Shown here in pieces: positions 48,858-57,653 of a stretch of 64,000 nucleotides of DNA. Where the stretch lies: the NCBI GenBank assembly GCA_002315555.1, contig DCHF01000014.1, positions 1 through 64,000 on the forward strand, written 5' to 3'. This stretch comes from Lachnospiraceae bacterium UBA1759 (lineage in GTDB: Bacteria; Bacillota; Clostridia; Lachnospirales; Lachnospiraceae). Under the pieces are notes generated by a model, which worked only from the letters and a program-made list of their open reading frames with translations, was not told the DNA's origin and did no database searches. Position 1 is the stretch's first letter. Each line of letters opens with the position of its first letter. Position numbers and translations under genes: made by a program.

Positions 48858-49760
48858 TTACCTCCAAAGCGTCACGTTGCTTCCATATGGACAATAATAC
48901 GTTGTATGTATCATTAGCGGTGCATATCCCCATTTCGATATCACAGACGATGCCGCAAGCCCGCTTGGCGATACACTATACACCCTTCCGGAATGATCGG
49001 CCTGATAGTAATAGAGCCTTGATGCATTACTAATTGATGTTACTTGCGTATAGCTTCCATCCGTCCTATAAGAATTCGAATTAGGCATCCAATAAATATT
49101 ACTGGTTGTCGCCGAATACCAGGCATAAGAATGGCAATTAAACTTGTAAGTAGAACGACATACCACAGTTGCATTCGGATAATATGAAATAAAATAATTA
49201 TCTGTCTCATTAAGTTCTTCATAGTCAAGTTCGTTATGTATCTCTACATAAACACTGGTGCCCCTTGGCGTATATACACTCGTAGAAGATGCCATAACCT
49301 GCTGCGGTACTAAATAGTTATACAGATCCTCGATAATCAGCGGGGCAATAGCTATTGATACCTCCGGAGCATTAAGTTTACTTTTTATCACTTCAATGTT
49401 ACTTTTAGCATTTTCAACTATCTCTGTCGCATCACTTCGTTGAATAAACAATTCTAATGCCGTACAATAACCTGACACCTGCTCTATTCCCTTAATTGGT
49501 GAATCATATGCTAATATGTCTCCAATCAGAGGATACTCTAATACCACAATTAACAGATCCTCTGTCATGTAATATTCCAATATTTCAGCATCGATTTTAC
49601 AGGCCTCTACCATCTCATCATGGGTATTGAATGTTTTCCAGACCTCACTTTCACAATTTATTGGATATAGTGTTTCTTCTGCATTATTGGCAGCAGCAGA
49701 ATATATTGATAATACGAAACCCAATATAATTCCAATTGTAATAATCATCACTTTTTTCAT
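48858..49760 (-). CDS. Secreted protein with putative NlpC/CHAP-like cysteine hydrolase domain
   Basis: The 300-residue protein has a signal peptide ending YSAAA. The N-terminal half is helical and acidic. From about residue 200 it shows NCHSYAWYS, then YYYQADHSGRVYSVS and SKWGYAPLMIH. A Cys at a helix start followed by a His in a strand about 50 residues later is the layout of papain-like NlpC/CHAP hydrolases. The substrate and activity are unproven. AAGGAGA precedes the ATG. It forms an operon with the 48462-48854 gene. The 49761-49950 gap holds its promoter region; no boxes stand out. Confidence 0.7.
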   Translation of the reverse strand: MKKVMIITIGIILGFVLSIYSAAANNAEETLYPINCESEVWKTFNTHDEMVEACKIDAEILEYYMTEDLLIVVLEYPLIGDILAYDSPIKGIEQVSGYCTALELFIQRSDATEIVENAKSNIEVIKSKLNAPEVSIAIAPLIIEDLYNYLVPQQVMASSTSVYTPRGTSVYVEIHNELDYEELNETDNYFISYYPNATVVCRSTYKFNCHSYAWYSATTSNIYWMPNSNSYRTDGSYTQVTSISNASRLYYYQADHSGRVYSVSPSGLAASSVISKWGYAPLMIHTTYYCPYGSNVTLWR

Positions 49761-49951
49761 TTGATCAGTCTCCTTTTTTAAATATGTTATCTTAACGGAA
49801 TATTACCGTCAATAATTATCATCGTCCATTCGCAAAACGTCGATTTTTGATATCTGATTTTTATGTTGCCCGATTGCAACCATCTGCAAGTTTCCGAATG
49901 TTCACTTGTCACACACACGAATAACGTTAACGGGTCTATCCTCACAACAAA

Positions 49952-49995
49952 AACAGCCCCTGCCAGCATGAAAACTCCACACCGCCAGGGGCTGT
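49952..49995 (-). terminator. Intrinsic terminator of the aldo/keto reductase gene
   Basis: ACAGCCCCTG and CAGGGGCTGT pair, with an extended G/C stem and, on the minus strand, a following TTTTTGTTG run. Confidence 0.85.
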
Positions 49996-50020
49996 ATCTT
50001 GATTGATTCAGTTTTTAGAA

Positions 50021-51046
50021 TTAGCCAAGAAGCTTCTCAGTACCGATTTCAAGATCATTGAGGGTCTTGTTCAGAAGAGCCATTTCTTCAGCGGTCAGTT
50101 CCCACTCGAAGGTCTTGCAGTTCTCAATAGCCTCAGCTGCGTTCTTAACACCGCAAAGAGCAGTACCAACGAAATCCTGCTGGGTGCTCCAGTTGATGGC
50201 AACCTGAGCAACGGTCTTGCCGTGTGCTGCTGCGATGTTGTCCATGATAGCAAGGAGCTGCAGGAACTTATCGAAGTTATCCTGTCTGTAGAGCTTCTTG
50301 TAGAAACCACCACGGATGTCGCGCGGATTGAATTCCGGCTTCTCACGGATAGCGCCGGTCAGAAGGCCGGAACCCAGAGAACCATAGGTCATGCTGTCGA
50401 TGCCCTTGGAATATGCCCACTTCATGAGGTCTTCCTGCTCACGGCTGACCATGGAGTACGGCGGCTGGATAACATCGATGTCAGCCCATTCCATCGCTGC
50501 TTCGATCTGCTCCTGAGAATGGTTAGACAGACCGATGTGCTTGATCAGGCCTCTCTGCTTCAAAACGTTCAGCGCAGACATGGTCTCAGCGACGTCGCAG
50601 GTCGGTGCCGGATAATGCAGGTAGTAGTAGTCGATGTAGTCGGTTTCCAGAAGCGCCAGAGACTGAGCAACTTCACGCATGACGTTCTTGAAGGTACCGT
50701 CATTGTGAGCACGCATTGCCGGCTTTGCACTGTTCGGATTTAAACTGAACTTGGTGGAGATCAGGATCTTTTCACGATCGAAGTCCTTGATCGCATCGCC
50801 AACGATGGCTTCGGATCTGCCCCAGCCGTAGCAGGGAGCGGTATCGATCAGGTTAATGCCGTTCTGAAGGCCTGCCTGGATCGCTTCAACAGCCTTGGTA
50901 CGAGCTTCAAGAATGCCCTTTGTGGTGATCTTGCCGTTCTCATCCGGGGTAACATAACCGAATGCAGCAAGTGAACCGATACCCCAGGTACCGATAGCAA
51001 GTTCAGAAACTTTTTCATTCGAATTCTGGAACTGTTTATAACGCAT
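50021..51046 (-). CDS. Aldo/keto reductase
   Basis: A 341-residue AKR barrel. The catalytic tetrad is visible as Asp and Tyr in LIDTAPCYGWGRSE, Lys in ILISTKFSLN and His in YYYLHYPAP. The C-terminal cofactor region has ALCGVKNAAEAIENCKTF. Members reduce aldehydes and keto sugars with NADPH. The ATG at 51046 has an AAGGAGGAC site; an in-frame ATG at 51103 is too early. It is a single-gene unit divergent from the tyrS leader, and is codon-biased like a highly expressed gene. Substrate unknown. Confidence 0.93.
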   Translation of the reverse strand: MRYKQFQNSNEKVSELAIGTWGIGSLAAFGYVTPDENGKITTKGILEARTKAVEAIQAGLQNGINLIDTAPCYGWGRSEAIVGDAIKDFDREKILISTKFSLNPNSAKPAMRAHNDGTFKNVMREVAQSLALLETDYIDYYYLHYPAPTCDVAETMSALNVLKQRGLIKHIGLSNHSQEQIEAAMEWADIDVIQPPYSMVSREQEDLMKWAYSKGIDSMTYGSLGSGLLTGAIREKPEFNPRDIRGGFYKKLYRQDNFDKFLQLLAIMDNIAAAHGKTVAQVAINWSTQQDFVGTALCGVKNAAEAIENCKTFEWELTAEEMALLNKTLNDLEIGTEKLLG

Positions 51047-51197
51047 ATTTGTCCTCCTTAAGTGCAGCCTGCGCCGCAATTCTTCATTGCTAATTAAAGT
51101 CATTATAGTCTGCGCAAAAAAATAAGTAAACTATTATTTCAAATAAAAACGGGGAAAATAAAAGTGAAAACCGAGGTTTTATCGGCTTAAATCCTCT

Positions 51198-51225
51198 TGT
51201 TTTTTAACAATAATTATGCTATAGT
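51198..51225 (+). promoter_or_regulatory. Promoter of the T-box-tyrS unit
   Basis: TTGTTT (51198-51203) and TATAGT (51220-51225) are 16 apart, with TG before the -10 (extended -10). Transcription would begin just ahead of the T-box stem I. Confidence 0.65.
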
Positions 51226-51242
51226 AACGTTTACAATCGATA

Positions 51243-51502
51243 AAGCGATGAAGGAAACAAGTAGGATTTCAGCGGTTTTCAGAGAGCAGCCGGGTGGTGC
51301 GAGGCTGCAGCTTAAGATCTTCCGAATACATTCCGGAGCTGCTGACCGAACGGGAAACCCAGTAGGCTCAGACGGGTGCGCCCGAGACAGCGTCAGTGTG
51401 TGACAGCACACGTTGAGAGATCCGCTCGCGAGACGGATCTGAACCAGAGGTGGTACCACGATATTTTCGTCCTCTGTCCCAGGCGGGGCAGAGGATTTTT
51501 TG
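51243..51502 (+). promoter_or_regulatory. Tyrosine-specific T-box riboswitch leader
   Basis: The leader starts with a stem I region (GATGAAGGAAACAAGTAGG). A specifier loop GAATACA has the Tyr codon TAC at 51327-51329. The core AGAGGTGGTACCACG at 51446-51460 binds the acceptor end of uncharged tRNA. A terminator (arms 51471-51480 and 51485-51494, then seven T's) ends it. Uncharged tRNA-Tyr should favour the antiterminator and turn on tyrS. The 215 bases between terminator and tyrS show no gene. Confidence 0.97.
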
Positions 51503-51717
51503 ATGCAGAAGGAAATCAAACCATGAACAGGGCATTTTTACATGCAGTCTGTTCCATGGTTTCGATTTCTAAAGGAACATGAGCACGAAGTGCTGTTGCC
51601 CGAAGTGCAAATGTTTCCGTATATCGAGAGCTTCAAAGAAGCGAAGATACACGTTCTGCATCATCACCCGGACTCTATGGGAAACAAGTATTATTTCTGT
51701 TTAAGGAGGAAACACAC

Positions 51718-52935
51718 ATGGGTATTTATGAAGAACTTCAGGCCAGAGGCCTGATTGCCCAGGTTACCGATGAAGAACTCATCCGTGACCTTGTAAACAA
51801 CGGTAAAGCCATTTTCTACATCGGCTTTGACCCGACCGCAGACAGCCTGCATGTAGGTCACTATATGGCACTCTGCCTGATGAAGCGTCTGCAGGAAGCA
51901 GGCAATAAGCCCATCGCCCTGGTAGGCGGCGGTACCGCAATGATCGGCGACCCGTCCGGCCGCAGCGACATGCGTAAGATGATGACCACGGAGATGATCG
52001 ATCATAACGTGGAATGCATCAAGAAACAGATGAGCCGTTTCATCGACTTCAGCGAAGGAAAGGCCCTTCTCGTCAACAACGGTGACTGGCTCCGCAATTT
52101 AAACTTCCTGGATTTTATGCGCGACATCGGCCCGTGCTTCTCCGTCAATGACATGCTCCGCGCGCGCTGCTATGTTAACCGTCTGCAGACCGGCCTGTCC
52201 TTCCTGGAGTTCTCTTACATGCTGATGCAGGGCTACGACTTCTACCAGTTGTACCAGAATTACGGCTGTAATCTGGAGTTCGGCGGCGATGACCAGTGGT
52301 CCAACATGCTGGCCGGCACCGAGATCATCCGTAAAAAGCTCGGCAAGGATGCTTCCGCAATGACCATCACGCTGCTCTTAAAGCATGACGGCACCAAGAT
52401 GGGCAAGACCTCCGGCGGCGCACTGTGGCTGGATCCGGAAAAGACCACCCCCTTCCAGTTCTTCCAGTACTGGAGAAACGTGGATGACCAGGATGTCATG
52501 AAGTGCATCAAGATGATGACCTTCCTTACCCTCGATGAGATCGCGGAGATGGAAGCCTGGGATGACAGCCGCATCAACGAAAAGAAGGAGATCCTGGCTT
52601 ACGAACTGACCAAACTCGTTCACGGCGAGGAAGAAGCACAGAAAGCAAAGGACGCTTCACGTGCACTGTTCTCCGGTGAGGGCGATGATTCCAACATGCC
52701 GACCGCTGAGATCGAGAATGTTCCGGAGACCGGTATGGGTGTTATGGATATGCTCGTTGCTTCCAAGCTGGCGGCATCCAAGAGCGAGGCGCGCAGACTG
52801 ATCCAGCAGGGCGGTCTGACCATCGACGGTGAGAAGATCACCAGCATCGATCACGTCGTAACGAAGGAAGCGCTGACCGAAGGCATCAAGGTCCGTAAGG
52901 GTAAGAAGGTATTCGTAAAGGTGCTTGCAAAATAA
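51718..52935 (+). CDS. tyrS: Tyrosyl-tRNA synthetase
   Basis: The 405-residue class I synthetase has the HIGH-type motif DSLHVGHY, the tyrosine-binding YMLMQGYDFYQLY region, the KMSKS-type motif KMGKTSGG and a C-terminal S4 RNA-binding domain (SKSEARRLIQQGGLTIDG). It charges tRNA-Tyr in the cytoplasm. A perfect AAGGAGG site precedes the ATG. Control is by the T-box leader upstream. A terminator follows directly. Confidence 0.98.
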   Translation: MGIYEELQARGLIAQVTDEELIRDLVNNGKAIFYIGFDPTADSLHVGHYMALCLMKRLQEAGNKPIALVGGGTAMIGDPSGRSDMRKMMTTEMIDHNVECIKKQMSRFIDFSEGKALLVNNGDWLRNLNFLDFMRDIGPCFSVNDMLRARCYVNRLQTGLSFLEFSYMLMQGYDFYQLYQNYGCNLEFGGDDQWSNMLAGTEIIRKKLGKDASAMTITLLLKHDGTKMGKTSGGALWLDPEKTTPFQFFQYWRNVDDQDVMKCIKMMTFLTLDEIAEMEAWDDSRINEKKEILAYELTKLVHGEEEAQKAKDASRALFSGEGDDSNMPTAEIENVPETGMGVMDMLVASKLAASKSEARRLIQQGGLTIDGEKITSIDHVVTKEALTEGIKVRKGKKVFVKVLAK

Positions 52936-52950
52936 GTGCCGATCGCATAT

Positions 52951-52980
52951 AAAAAAGCCGCCATTGTGGCGGCTTTTTTA
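52951..52980. terminator. Bidirectional intrinsic terminator
   Basis: AAAAAAGCCGCC pairs with GGCGGCTTTTTT around ATTGT. It ends tyrS and the convergent RNHCP gene. Confidence 0.95.
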
Positions 52981-52987
52981 TATCAAA

Positions 52988-53440
52988 TCATTCCTCGTCC
53001 TTCTTCACGTCATAGCCCATCATGCGGGTCATATCCTCCAGACGCTCGATCGGGAACGGCGGGTTTGCGAGCGGCTTCACTGCGATGGACATGAGCTTCA
53101 TCGGGTTGTCATCGCCGGCTACACGGTTGGAGCCCAGCGTGCCGCACTTCCGGCAGCGGTGGATGATGGCCCACTCTCCGTTATTGCGCACCCACACGGC
53201 GATGGGTTCCATGACACCGCCGCAATCCGCGTCGCGGTCGCCGGGAACATTATCCACGTGCACGCTGTGCAGACAGTTTGGACAATGGTTCCGATGGTCG
53301 CTTCCCGCCCCCTCCGGCACCACTTCTCTACCACAGTTTTTACAGATGAACGTTTCCTCACAGGCATGGTCCATGTAATAACCCTTTTCCACCTGCTTGG
53401 CCTGCTCTCTCGCTTTTACTTTATCGCTATATTTGCTCAT
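52988..53440 (-). CDS. RNHCP-domain zinc protein
   Basis: A 150-residue protein with two Cys pairs making zinc knuckles: CKNC and CPNC in the hallmark DHRNHCPNCLHS, then CGG and CRKCG. It matches the RNHCP family, of unknown molecular role (perhaps nucleic-acid binding). The ATG at 53440 has GGGAGTGG upstream; an ATG at 53497 is too early. It is a single-gene unit convergent with tyrS and divergent from glmS. Confidence 0.9.
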   Translation of the reverse strand: MSKYSDKVKAREQAKQVEKGYYMDHACEETFICKNCGREVVPEGAGSDHRNHCPNCLHSVHVDNVPGDRDADCGGVMEPIAVWVRNNGEWAIIHRCRKCGTLGSNRVAGDDNPMKLMSIAVKPLANPPFPIERLEDMTRMMGYDVKKDEE

Positions 53441-53550
53441 AATTCCACTCCCACGGGTTGTTACCTGTATTTTATCAGCGGTTCCCCATTCTTTCAAGCG
53501 GGTTTTCCCGGATCGTTCTGTGAAAAAAGTTTTAAATTTGTTAAGAATAC

Positions 53551-53580
53551 TTTACGTTCCGTTTTGTATCGTGTTATAAT
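53551..53580 (+). promoter_or_regulatory. glmS promoter
   Basis: TTTACG (53551-53556) and TATAAT (53575-53580) are 18 apart. Only about 95 bases lie between it and the glmS start, too short for a glmS ribozyme, and none of its core is seen. Confidence 0.6.
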
Positions 53581-53680
53581 ATTATTGTAATTGTTGAACT
53601 TATCGTGCCGCGCTATTGACCGCAGTACGAAATAACAGGGGCTTTACTATTAAGTGATCATCCATAGGGGGATATCGAAT

Positions 53681-55519
53681 ATGTGTGGTATCGTTGGATA
53701 CGTTGGCTTTCAGCAGGCCGCTCCGATCCTGCTTCAGGGCCTTTCAAAGCTGGAATACAGAGGATATGATTCCGCCGGCATTGCGGTGCGCGACGGTGAA
53801 AAGGATATAAAGGTCGTTAAGGCACGCGGACGTCTGCAGTCACTTTGCGACAAGACGGACGACGGCAAGGCGGTTCCGGGCTGCACCGGCATCGGCCATA
53901 CCCGTTGGGCGACCCACGGCGAACCTTCCGAGACGAATGCGCATCCGCACATCACGGACGATGAGAACGTCACCGGCGTTCATAACGGCATCATTGAAAA
54001 CTATCAGGAACTGCGCGAAAAGCTGCAGCGTCACGGCTACACCTTCTACAGCCAGACCGACACCGAAGTCGCCATCAAGCTGATCGACTACTATTACAAA
54101 AAGTATAACCTCGGCCCGGTCGATGCCATCACCCGCACCATGGTCCGCGTCCGCGGTTCCTACGCGTTGGCCGTAATGTTCAAGGACTACCCGGGGCAGG
54201 TCTACGCCGCAAGAAAGGAATCCCCGATGGTCATCGGACTCACGGAAGGTGAAGCTTTCCTGTCCTCCGATGTTTCCGTCCTTCTTTCTCATACTCGCAG
54301 CGTTTATTACGTCGGCAATCTGGAGCTCGCTTGCATGTCCGCAGGTGAAGTTCATTTCTATAACCTGGACGGCGATGAAGTGGAAAAGCAAACCACGGAG
54401 ATCACCTGGGACGCAGCGGCAGCTGAAAAGGGCGGCTTCAATCACTTTATGATGAAGGAGATCTTTGAACAGCCCGTTGCTATTGAAAACACGCTGAAGT
54501 CCCTGATCCCGGATGGCGCGATCGACTTCTCCGCACAGGGCATCGACGACGATTACCTGAAGAGCGTCCGCCGCATCGTGATCACGGCCTGCGGTTCCGC
54601 CTGGCACGTCGGCATGAGCGCACAGTACGTCATCGAGCAGCTGGCCCGCATTCCGGTCCGCGTGGAGCTTGCTTCCGAGCTGCGCTACCGCAATATGATC
54701 TTTGACAAGGATGACCTTGTTGTAATTATTTCCCAGTCCGGCGAAACCGCCGATAGCCTCGCCGCGCTTCGCGAAGCCAAGGAGAACGGTATCAAGACGC
54801 TCGCCGTGGTCAATGTGCTGGGAAGCACCATCGCCCGTGAAGCGGACATGGTCATCTACACGATGGCCGGCCCTGAGATCTCCGTCGCGACCACCAAAGC
54901 CTACTCCACACAGCTTGTTGTCATGTACAGCCTGGCCGTTCAGATGGGTAAGGCGCGCGGCCTGATCGACGACACGGCCTACACCCATTACATCGAAGAA
55001 CTGCGCGCGCTTCCCGGGAAGATCGAAAAGATCCTGGAAAACAAGGAGCGTCTCCAGTGGTTCGCCTCCAAATTTGCCGGTGCGCACGATGTCTTCTTCA
55101 TCGGCCGCGGCATCGACTATGCAGTCAGCCTGGAAGGCAGCCTGAAGATGAAGGAGATCTCCTACATCCACTCCGAGGCCTATGCTGCCGGCGAACTGAA
55201 GCACGGCACCATCAGCCTGATCGAGCCGGGCACGCTCGTCATCGGCGTCATGACTCAGCCGGCTCTCTACGAAAAGACACTGAGCAACATGATCGAATGC
55301 AAGGCGCGCGGCGCTTACCTGATGGCACTGACCGTCCACGGCAAGTACGAGATCGAAGACAGCGCAGAGTTCGCATTCTATATTCCGAAGTGCGATCCGG
55401 CCTTTGCCGGTTCCCTCGCCGTCATCCCGCTTCAGCTGATGGGTTATTACGTCAGCGTTGCCAAGGGCCTCGATGTCGATAAGCCCAGAAACCTGGCGAA
55501 GTCTGTCACAGTTGAATAA
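53681..55519 (+). CDS. glmS: Glutamine-fructose-6-phosphate aminotransferase
   Basis: The 612-residue enzyme makes glucosamine 6-phosphate, the first step to UDP-GlcNAc and cell wall. After Met removal the N-terminal Cys (MCGIVGYVG) is the glutaminase nucleophile. The amidotransferase domain runs to about residue 240, followed by two SIS sugar-isomerase domains (ITACGSAWHVG, ISQSGETADS) and the invariant end NLAKSVTVE. The start is fixed by the Cys requirement at 53681, though an in-frame ATG lies at 53654. A divergent copy of the last codons follows 30 bp after the stop. Confidence 0.98.
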   Translation: MCGIVGYVGFQQAAPILLQGLSKLEYRGYDSAGIAVRDGEKDIKVVKARGRLQSLCDKTDDGKAVPGCTGIGHTRWATHGEPSETNAHPHITDDENVTGVHNGIIENYQELREKLQRHGYTFYSQTDTEVAIKLIDYYYKKYNLGPVDAITRTMVRVRGSYALAVMFKDYPGQVYAARKESPMVIGLTEGEAFLSSDVSVLLSHTRSVYYVGNLELACMSAGEVHFYNLDGDEVEKQTTEITWDAAAAEKGGFNHFMMKEIFEQPVAIENTLKSLIPDGAIDFSAQGIDDDYLKSVRRIVITACGSAWHVGMSAQYVIEQLARIPVRVELASELRYRNMIFDKDDLVVIISQSGETADSLAALREAKENGIKTLAVVNVLGSTIAREADMVIYTMAGPEISVATTKAYSTQLVVMYSLAVQMGKARGLIDDTAYTHYIEELRALPGKIEKILENKERLQWFASKFAGAHDVFFIGRGIDYAVSLEGSLKMKEISYIHSEAYAAGELKHGTISLIEPGTLVIGVMTQPALYEKTLSNMIECKARGAYLMALTVHGKYEIEDSAEFAFYIPKCDPAFAGSLAVIPLQLMGYYVSVAKGLDVDKPRNLAKSVTVE

Positions 55520-55548
55520 ACGATGAGATCGCAACAGTCAGGTGCTTC

Positions 55549-55573
55549 GGCGAAGTCGGTTACAACCGAATGA
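55549..55573 (+). repeat. glmS: Divergent duplicate of the glmS 3' end
   Basis: This stretch matches 55495-55519, the last codons of glmS, at 19 of 25 bases. It reads AKSVTTE plus stop, against AKSVTVE plus stop. Two of the four changed codons are silent, and the stop codon changes TAA to TGA, so it derives from another glmS gene and not from random repeats. The sequence before it does not match glmS. Confidence 0.75.
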
Positions 55574-55590
55574 TCGGTGCCTGAAGTATG

Positions 55591-55628
55591 AAAAAGACCG
55601 GATATCTTACCAGGATATCCGGTCTTTT
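55591..55628. terminator. Bidirectional intrinsic terminator
   Basis: AAAAGACCGGATATC pairs with GATATCCGGTCTTTT around a short loop; it ends the glmS unit and the convergent acetyltransferase gene. Confidence 0.93.
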
Positions 55629-55663
55629 GAGTTTTGCGGGAGAGGATGCTAAAGTCCGCAAGG

Positions 55664-56434
55664 TCAGCAGTCAGTTTCCGCCTTCCGCTGCTCCGCCTCA
55701 AGCTTCGTCTTCTTCACGATATACGCCTCCATCTTCGGCTTTGCGTATCCTTCGATGTTGGTCTGACGCTCACGCGCAATGCCCATATCGCCCGAGGGAA
55801 CGTCCTTCGTGATCGTGCTGCCTGCCGCGGTATACGCGCCGTCGCCGATGGTGACCGGCGCCACCAGATTCGTATTGCAGCCGATGAAGCAGTAATCGCC
55901 GATGGTCGTCCGGAACTTATCCTTACCGTCGTAATTGCAGGTCACGGTGCCACAGCCAAAGTTGCAATACTTGCCCACGTCGCTATCGCCGATGTACGTC
56001 AGATGGCTGACCGTATTGCCGCGCGCGAAGTTGGAATTCTTGGTCTCCACATATGCGCCGAGGTGAACACCGTAATCCGTCACCGTATTCATACGAACAT
56101 GTGTAAACGGTCCGATGTTATTCTTCTCTCCGATCTTTGAGCCGTAGATCTGGCTCGCATTGACCGTCGTCCCCGCGCCGATCTCACTGTCCTCGATCAG
56201 CGTGTCCGGTCCGATGACACATCCCGCCGCGATCTTTGTGGTGCCGCGCAGAATGCAGCCCGGAAGGATCACAACGCCTTCTGCGATCTCCACCGTCCGG
56301 TCGATCCGCACGTTCCGGTCCGTAATGACCACGCCCGCTGCGATAGCATCGAGCACGATCTCCAGATTTTCATTCTCAGCTGCCGTAAGCTTTGCAAGCG
56401 CTTCCTCACGAACGGCGGTATTCATTTCCTGCAT
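55664..56434 (-). CDS. Stand-alone GlmU-type acetyltransferase (left-handed beta helix)
   Basis: A 256-residue hexapeptide-repeat protein corresponding to the C-terminal half of GlmU, lacking the uridylyltransferase half. It keeps the catalytic-region SHLTYIGD and the conserved GTVTCNYDGKDKFRTTIGD and NLVAPVTIGDGAYTAAGST motifs. In GlmU this half acetylates glucosamine 1-phosphate with acetyl-CoA. A stand-alone version next to glmS suggests the nucleotidyl half is elsewhere. The ATG at 56434 has an AAAGGAGA site; 56476 is too early. Confidence 0.9.
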   Translation of the reverse strand: MQEMNTAVREEALAKLTAAENENLEIVLDAIAAGVVITDRNVRIDRTVEIAEGVVILPGCILRGTTKIAAGCVIGPDTLIEDSEIGAGTTVNASQIYGSKIGEKNNIGPFTHVRMNTVTDYGVHLGAYVETKNSNFARGNTVSHLTYIGDSDVGKYCNFGCGTVTCNYDGKDKFRTTIGDYCFIGCNTNLVAPVTIGDGAYTAAGSTITKDVPSGDMGIARERQTNIEGYAKPKMEAYIVKKTKLEAEQRKAETDC

Positions 56435-56618
56435 AATTTCTCCTTTTTGCTCCCGGAACCGGAGGAGTCCTCGCACTACCGAGCGGCTGTAAGCCCTATA
56501 TACTTATCAAAATAGTAGGTTTTGTTTGTTTTCGTTTTTATAATCATAAACAATATTCCGAGAATTTGCAAGCAGCCTTTATTTTTCCTTATTTTTCGGC
56601 ATTTTTTTGCGGAAATGT

Positions 56619-56646
56619 TTGAAATATCCTGTATTTTTGCTATACT
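56619..56646 (+). promoter_or_regulatory. Promoter of the DUF62-ECF operon
   Basis: TTGAAA (56619-56624) and TATACT (56641-56646) are 16 apart. The 91 bases to the first gene contain no recognisable SAM or other riboswitch. Confidence 0.7.
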
Positions 56647-56737
56647 TAATATGATCCGCGGAAATAGCACGAACAAGCCGGCCGCGGCCGCATGAGACCG
56701 TCCCTTCGGACGATTTCACAAATGGATAGGAGTTTTT

Positions 56738-57592
56738 ATGTATCCACTTATTTTCCAGTCCGACTTCGGCATGCAGGACGGTGCCGTCAGTGCCATGCAC
56801 GGTGTCGCCTACAATGTTTCACCCGAACTTCGGATGTTCGACCTGACGCATGAGATCCAGCCGTACAACATCTGGGAAGCGAGTTACCGCCTGATCCAGA
56901 CTGTCAGCTATTGGCCGGAAAGTGCCGTCTTTGTTTCCGTCGTCGACCCGGGCGTAGGTTCCGACCGCAGCAGTGTCGTCGTTAAAACCAGGACCGGTCA
57001 GTACATCGTCACCCCGGACAATGGCACGCTGACACACATCAAACGCATGCTCGGTATCGTTTCCGTCCGTATCATCGATGAATCCGTCAACCGCCTTCCC
57101 GGCTCCGAAGAATGCTACACCTTCTACGGCCGTGATGTTTACGCATACACCGGCGCGCGTCTGGCTGCCGGCATCATCACCTATGAAGAGGTCGGTCCCG
57201 AGGTTTCCGTGGACACGGTCATCGAGCTTCCGGTCATGGTTCCGGAAGAAGGCGCCAATGAAGTGAACGGAACCATCGACGTTCTGGACATCCGCTTCGG
57301 CAGTCTGTGGACCAACATCCCGAAGGAAATGTTCGATGCCCTGAACATCAAGCGCGGCGATCGCGCGGAGATCACCATCAGCAACGACATCCGCACCGTA
57401 TACCGAAACACCATGATCTTCGGCAACTCCTTTGCTGAGGTCTCCATCGGTGAACCGATCCTTTACGTCAACTCACTGGGCTGTATGGCCGTTGCCATCA
57501 ACCAGGGTAGTTTCGCCCGCGCATACAGCGTCGGCACCGGCAACAGCTGGCACATCCGCATCCGCAAAGTGCCGGATATGTACCTTTCTTAA
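56738..57592 (+). CDS. SAM hydroxide adenosyltransferase family (DUF62), His to Tyr variant
   Basis: The 284-residue protein has the DUF62 landmarks QSDFGMQDGAVSAMHG, DLTHEIQPYNI, VSVVDPGVGSDR, TPDNGTL and FYGRDVYAYT. Family enzymes split SAM to adenosine and methionine with a water activated by an Asp-Arg-His set. Here Asp70 and Arg77 are present, but the His of FHGRD is Tyr130. It may thus use another nucleophile, bind without cutting, or be a regulatory partner. It is the first gene of the ECF operon. The TATGGATAGGAG ribosome region precedes the ATG. Confidence 0.9.
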   Translation: MYPLIFQSDFGMQDGAVSAMHGVAYNVSPELRMFDLTHEIQPYNIWEASYRLIQTVSYWPESAVFVSVVDPGVGSDRSSVVVKTRTGQYIVTPDNGTLTHIKRMLGIVSVRIIDESVNRLPGSEECYTFYGRDVYAYTGARLAAGIITYEEVGPEVSVDTVIELPVMVPEEGANEVNGTIDVLDIRFGSLWTNIPKEMFDALNIKRGDRAEITISNDIRTVYRNTMIFGNSFAEVSIGEPILYVNSLGCMAVAINQGSFARAYSVGTGNSWHIRIRKVPDMYLS

Positions 57593-57653
57593 TCACGGAC
57601 AAGCGCGGTTTACTGCCGCTGTCAAATATCATTCTCAAGAAAAGGAGAAAATT

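Noticed and set aside
49787..49969. A 60-codon frame upstream of the secreted hydrolase gene
   Set aside because: No ribosome site or protein-like pattern; it overlaps the promoter region and the terminator of the neighbouring gene.
53581..53680. Possible glmS ribozyme in the glmS leader
   Set aside because: Only about 95 bases lie between promoter and start, and none of the conserved ribozyme core is visible.
53840..55534. A 564-codon open frame opposite glmS
   Set aside because: glmS on the other strand is certain from full-length motifs; this frame is its codon-bias shadow.
56640..56737. SAM riboswitch upstream of the DUF62-ECF operon
   Set aside because: The leader is about 90 bases and lacks the conserved helices or a terminator of any SAM riboswitch class I know.
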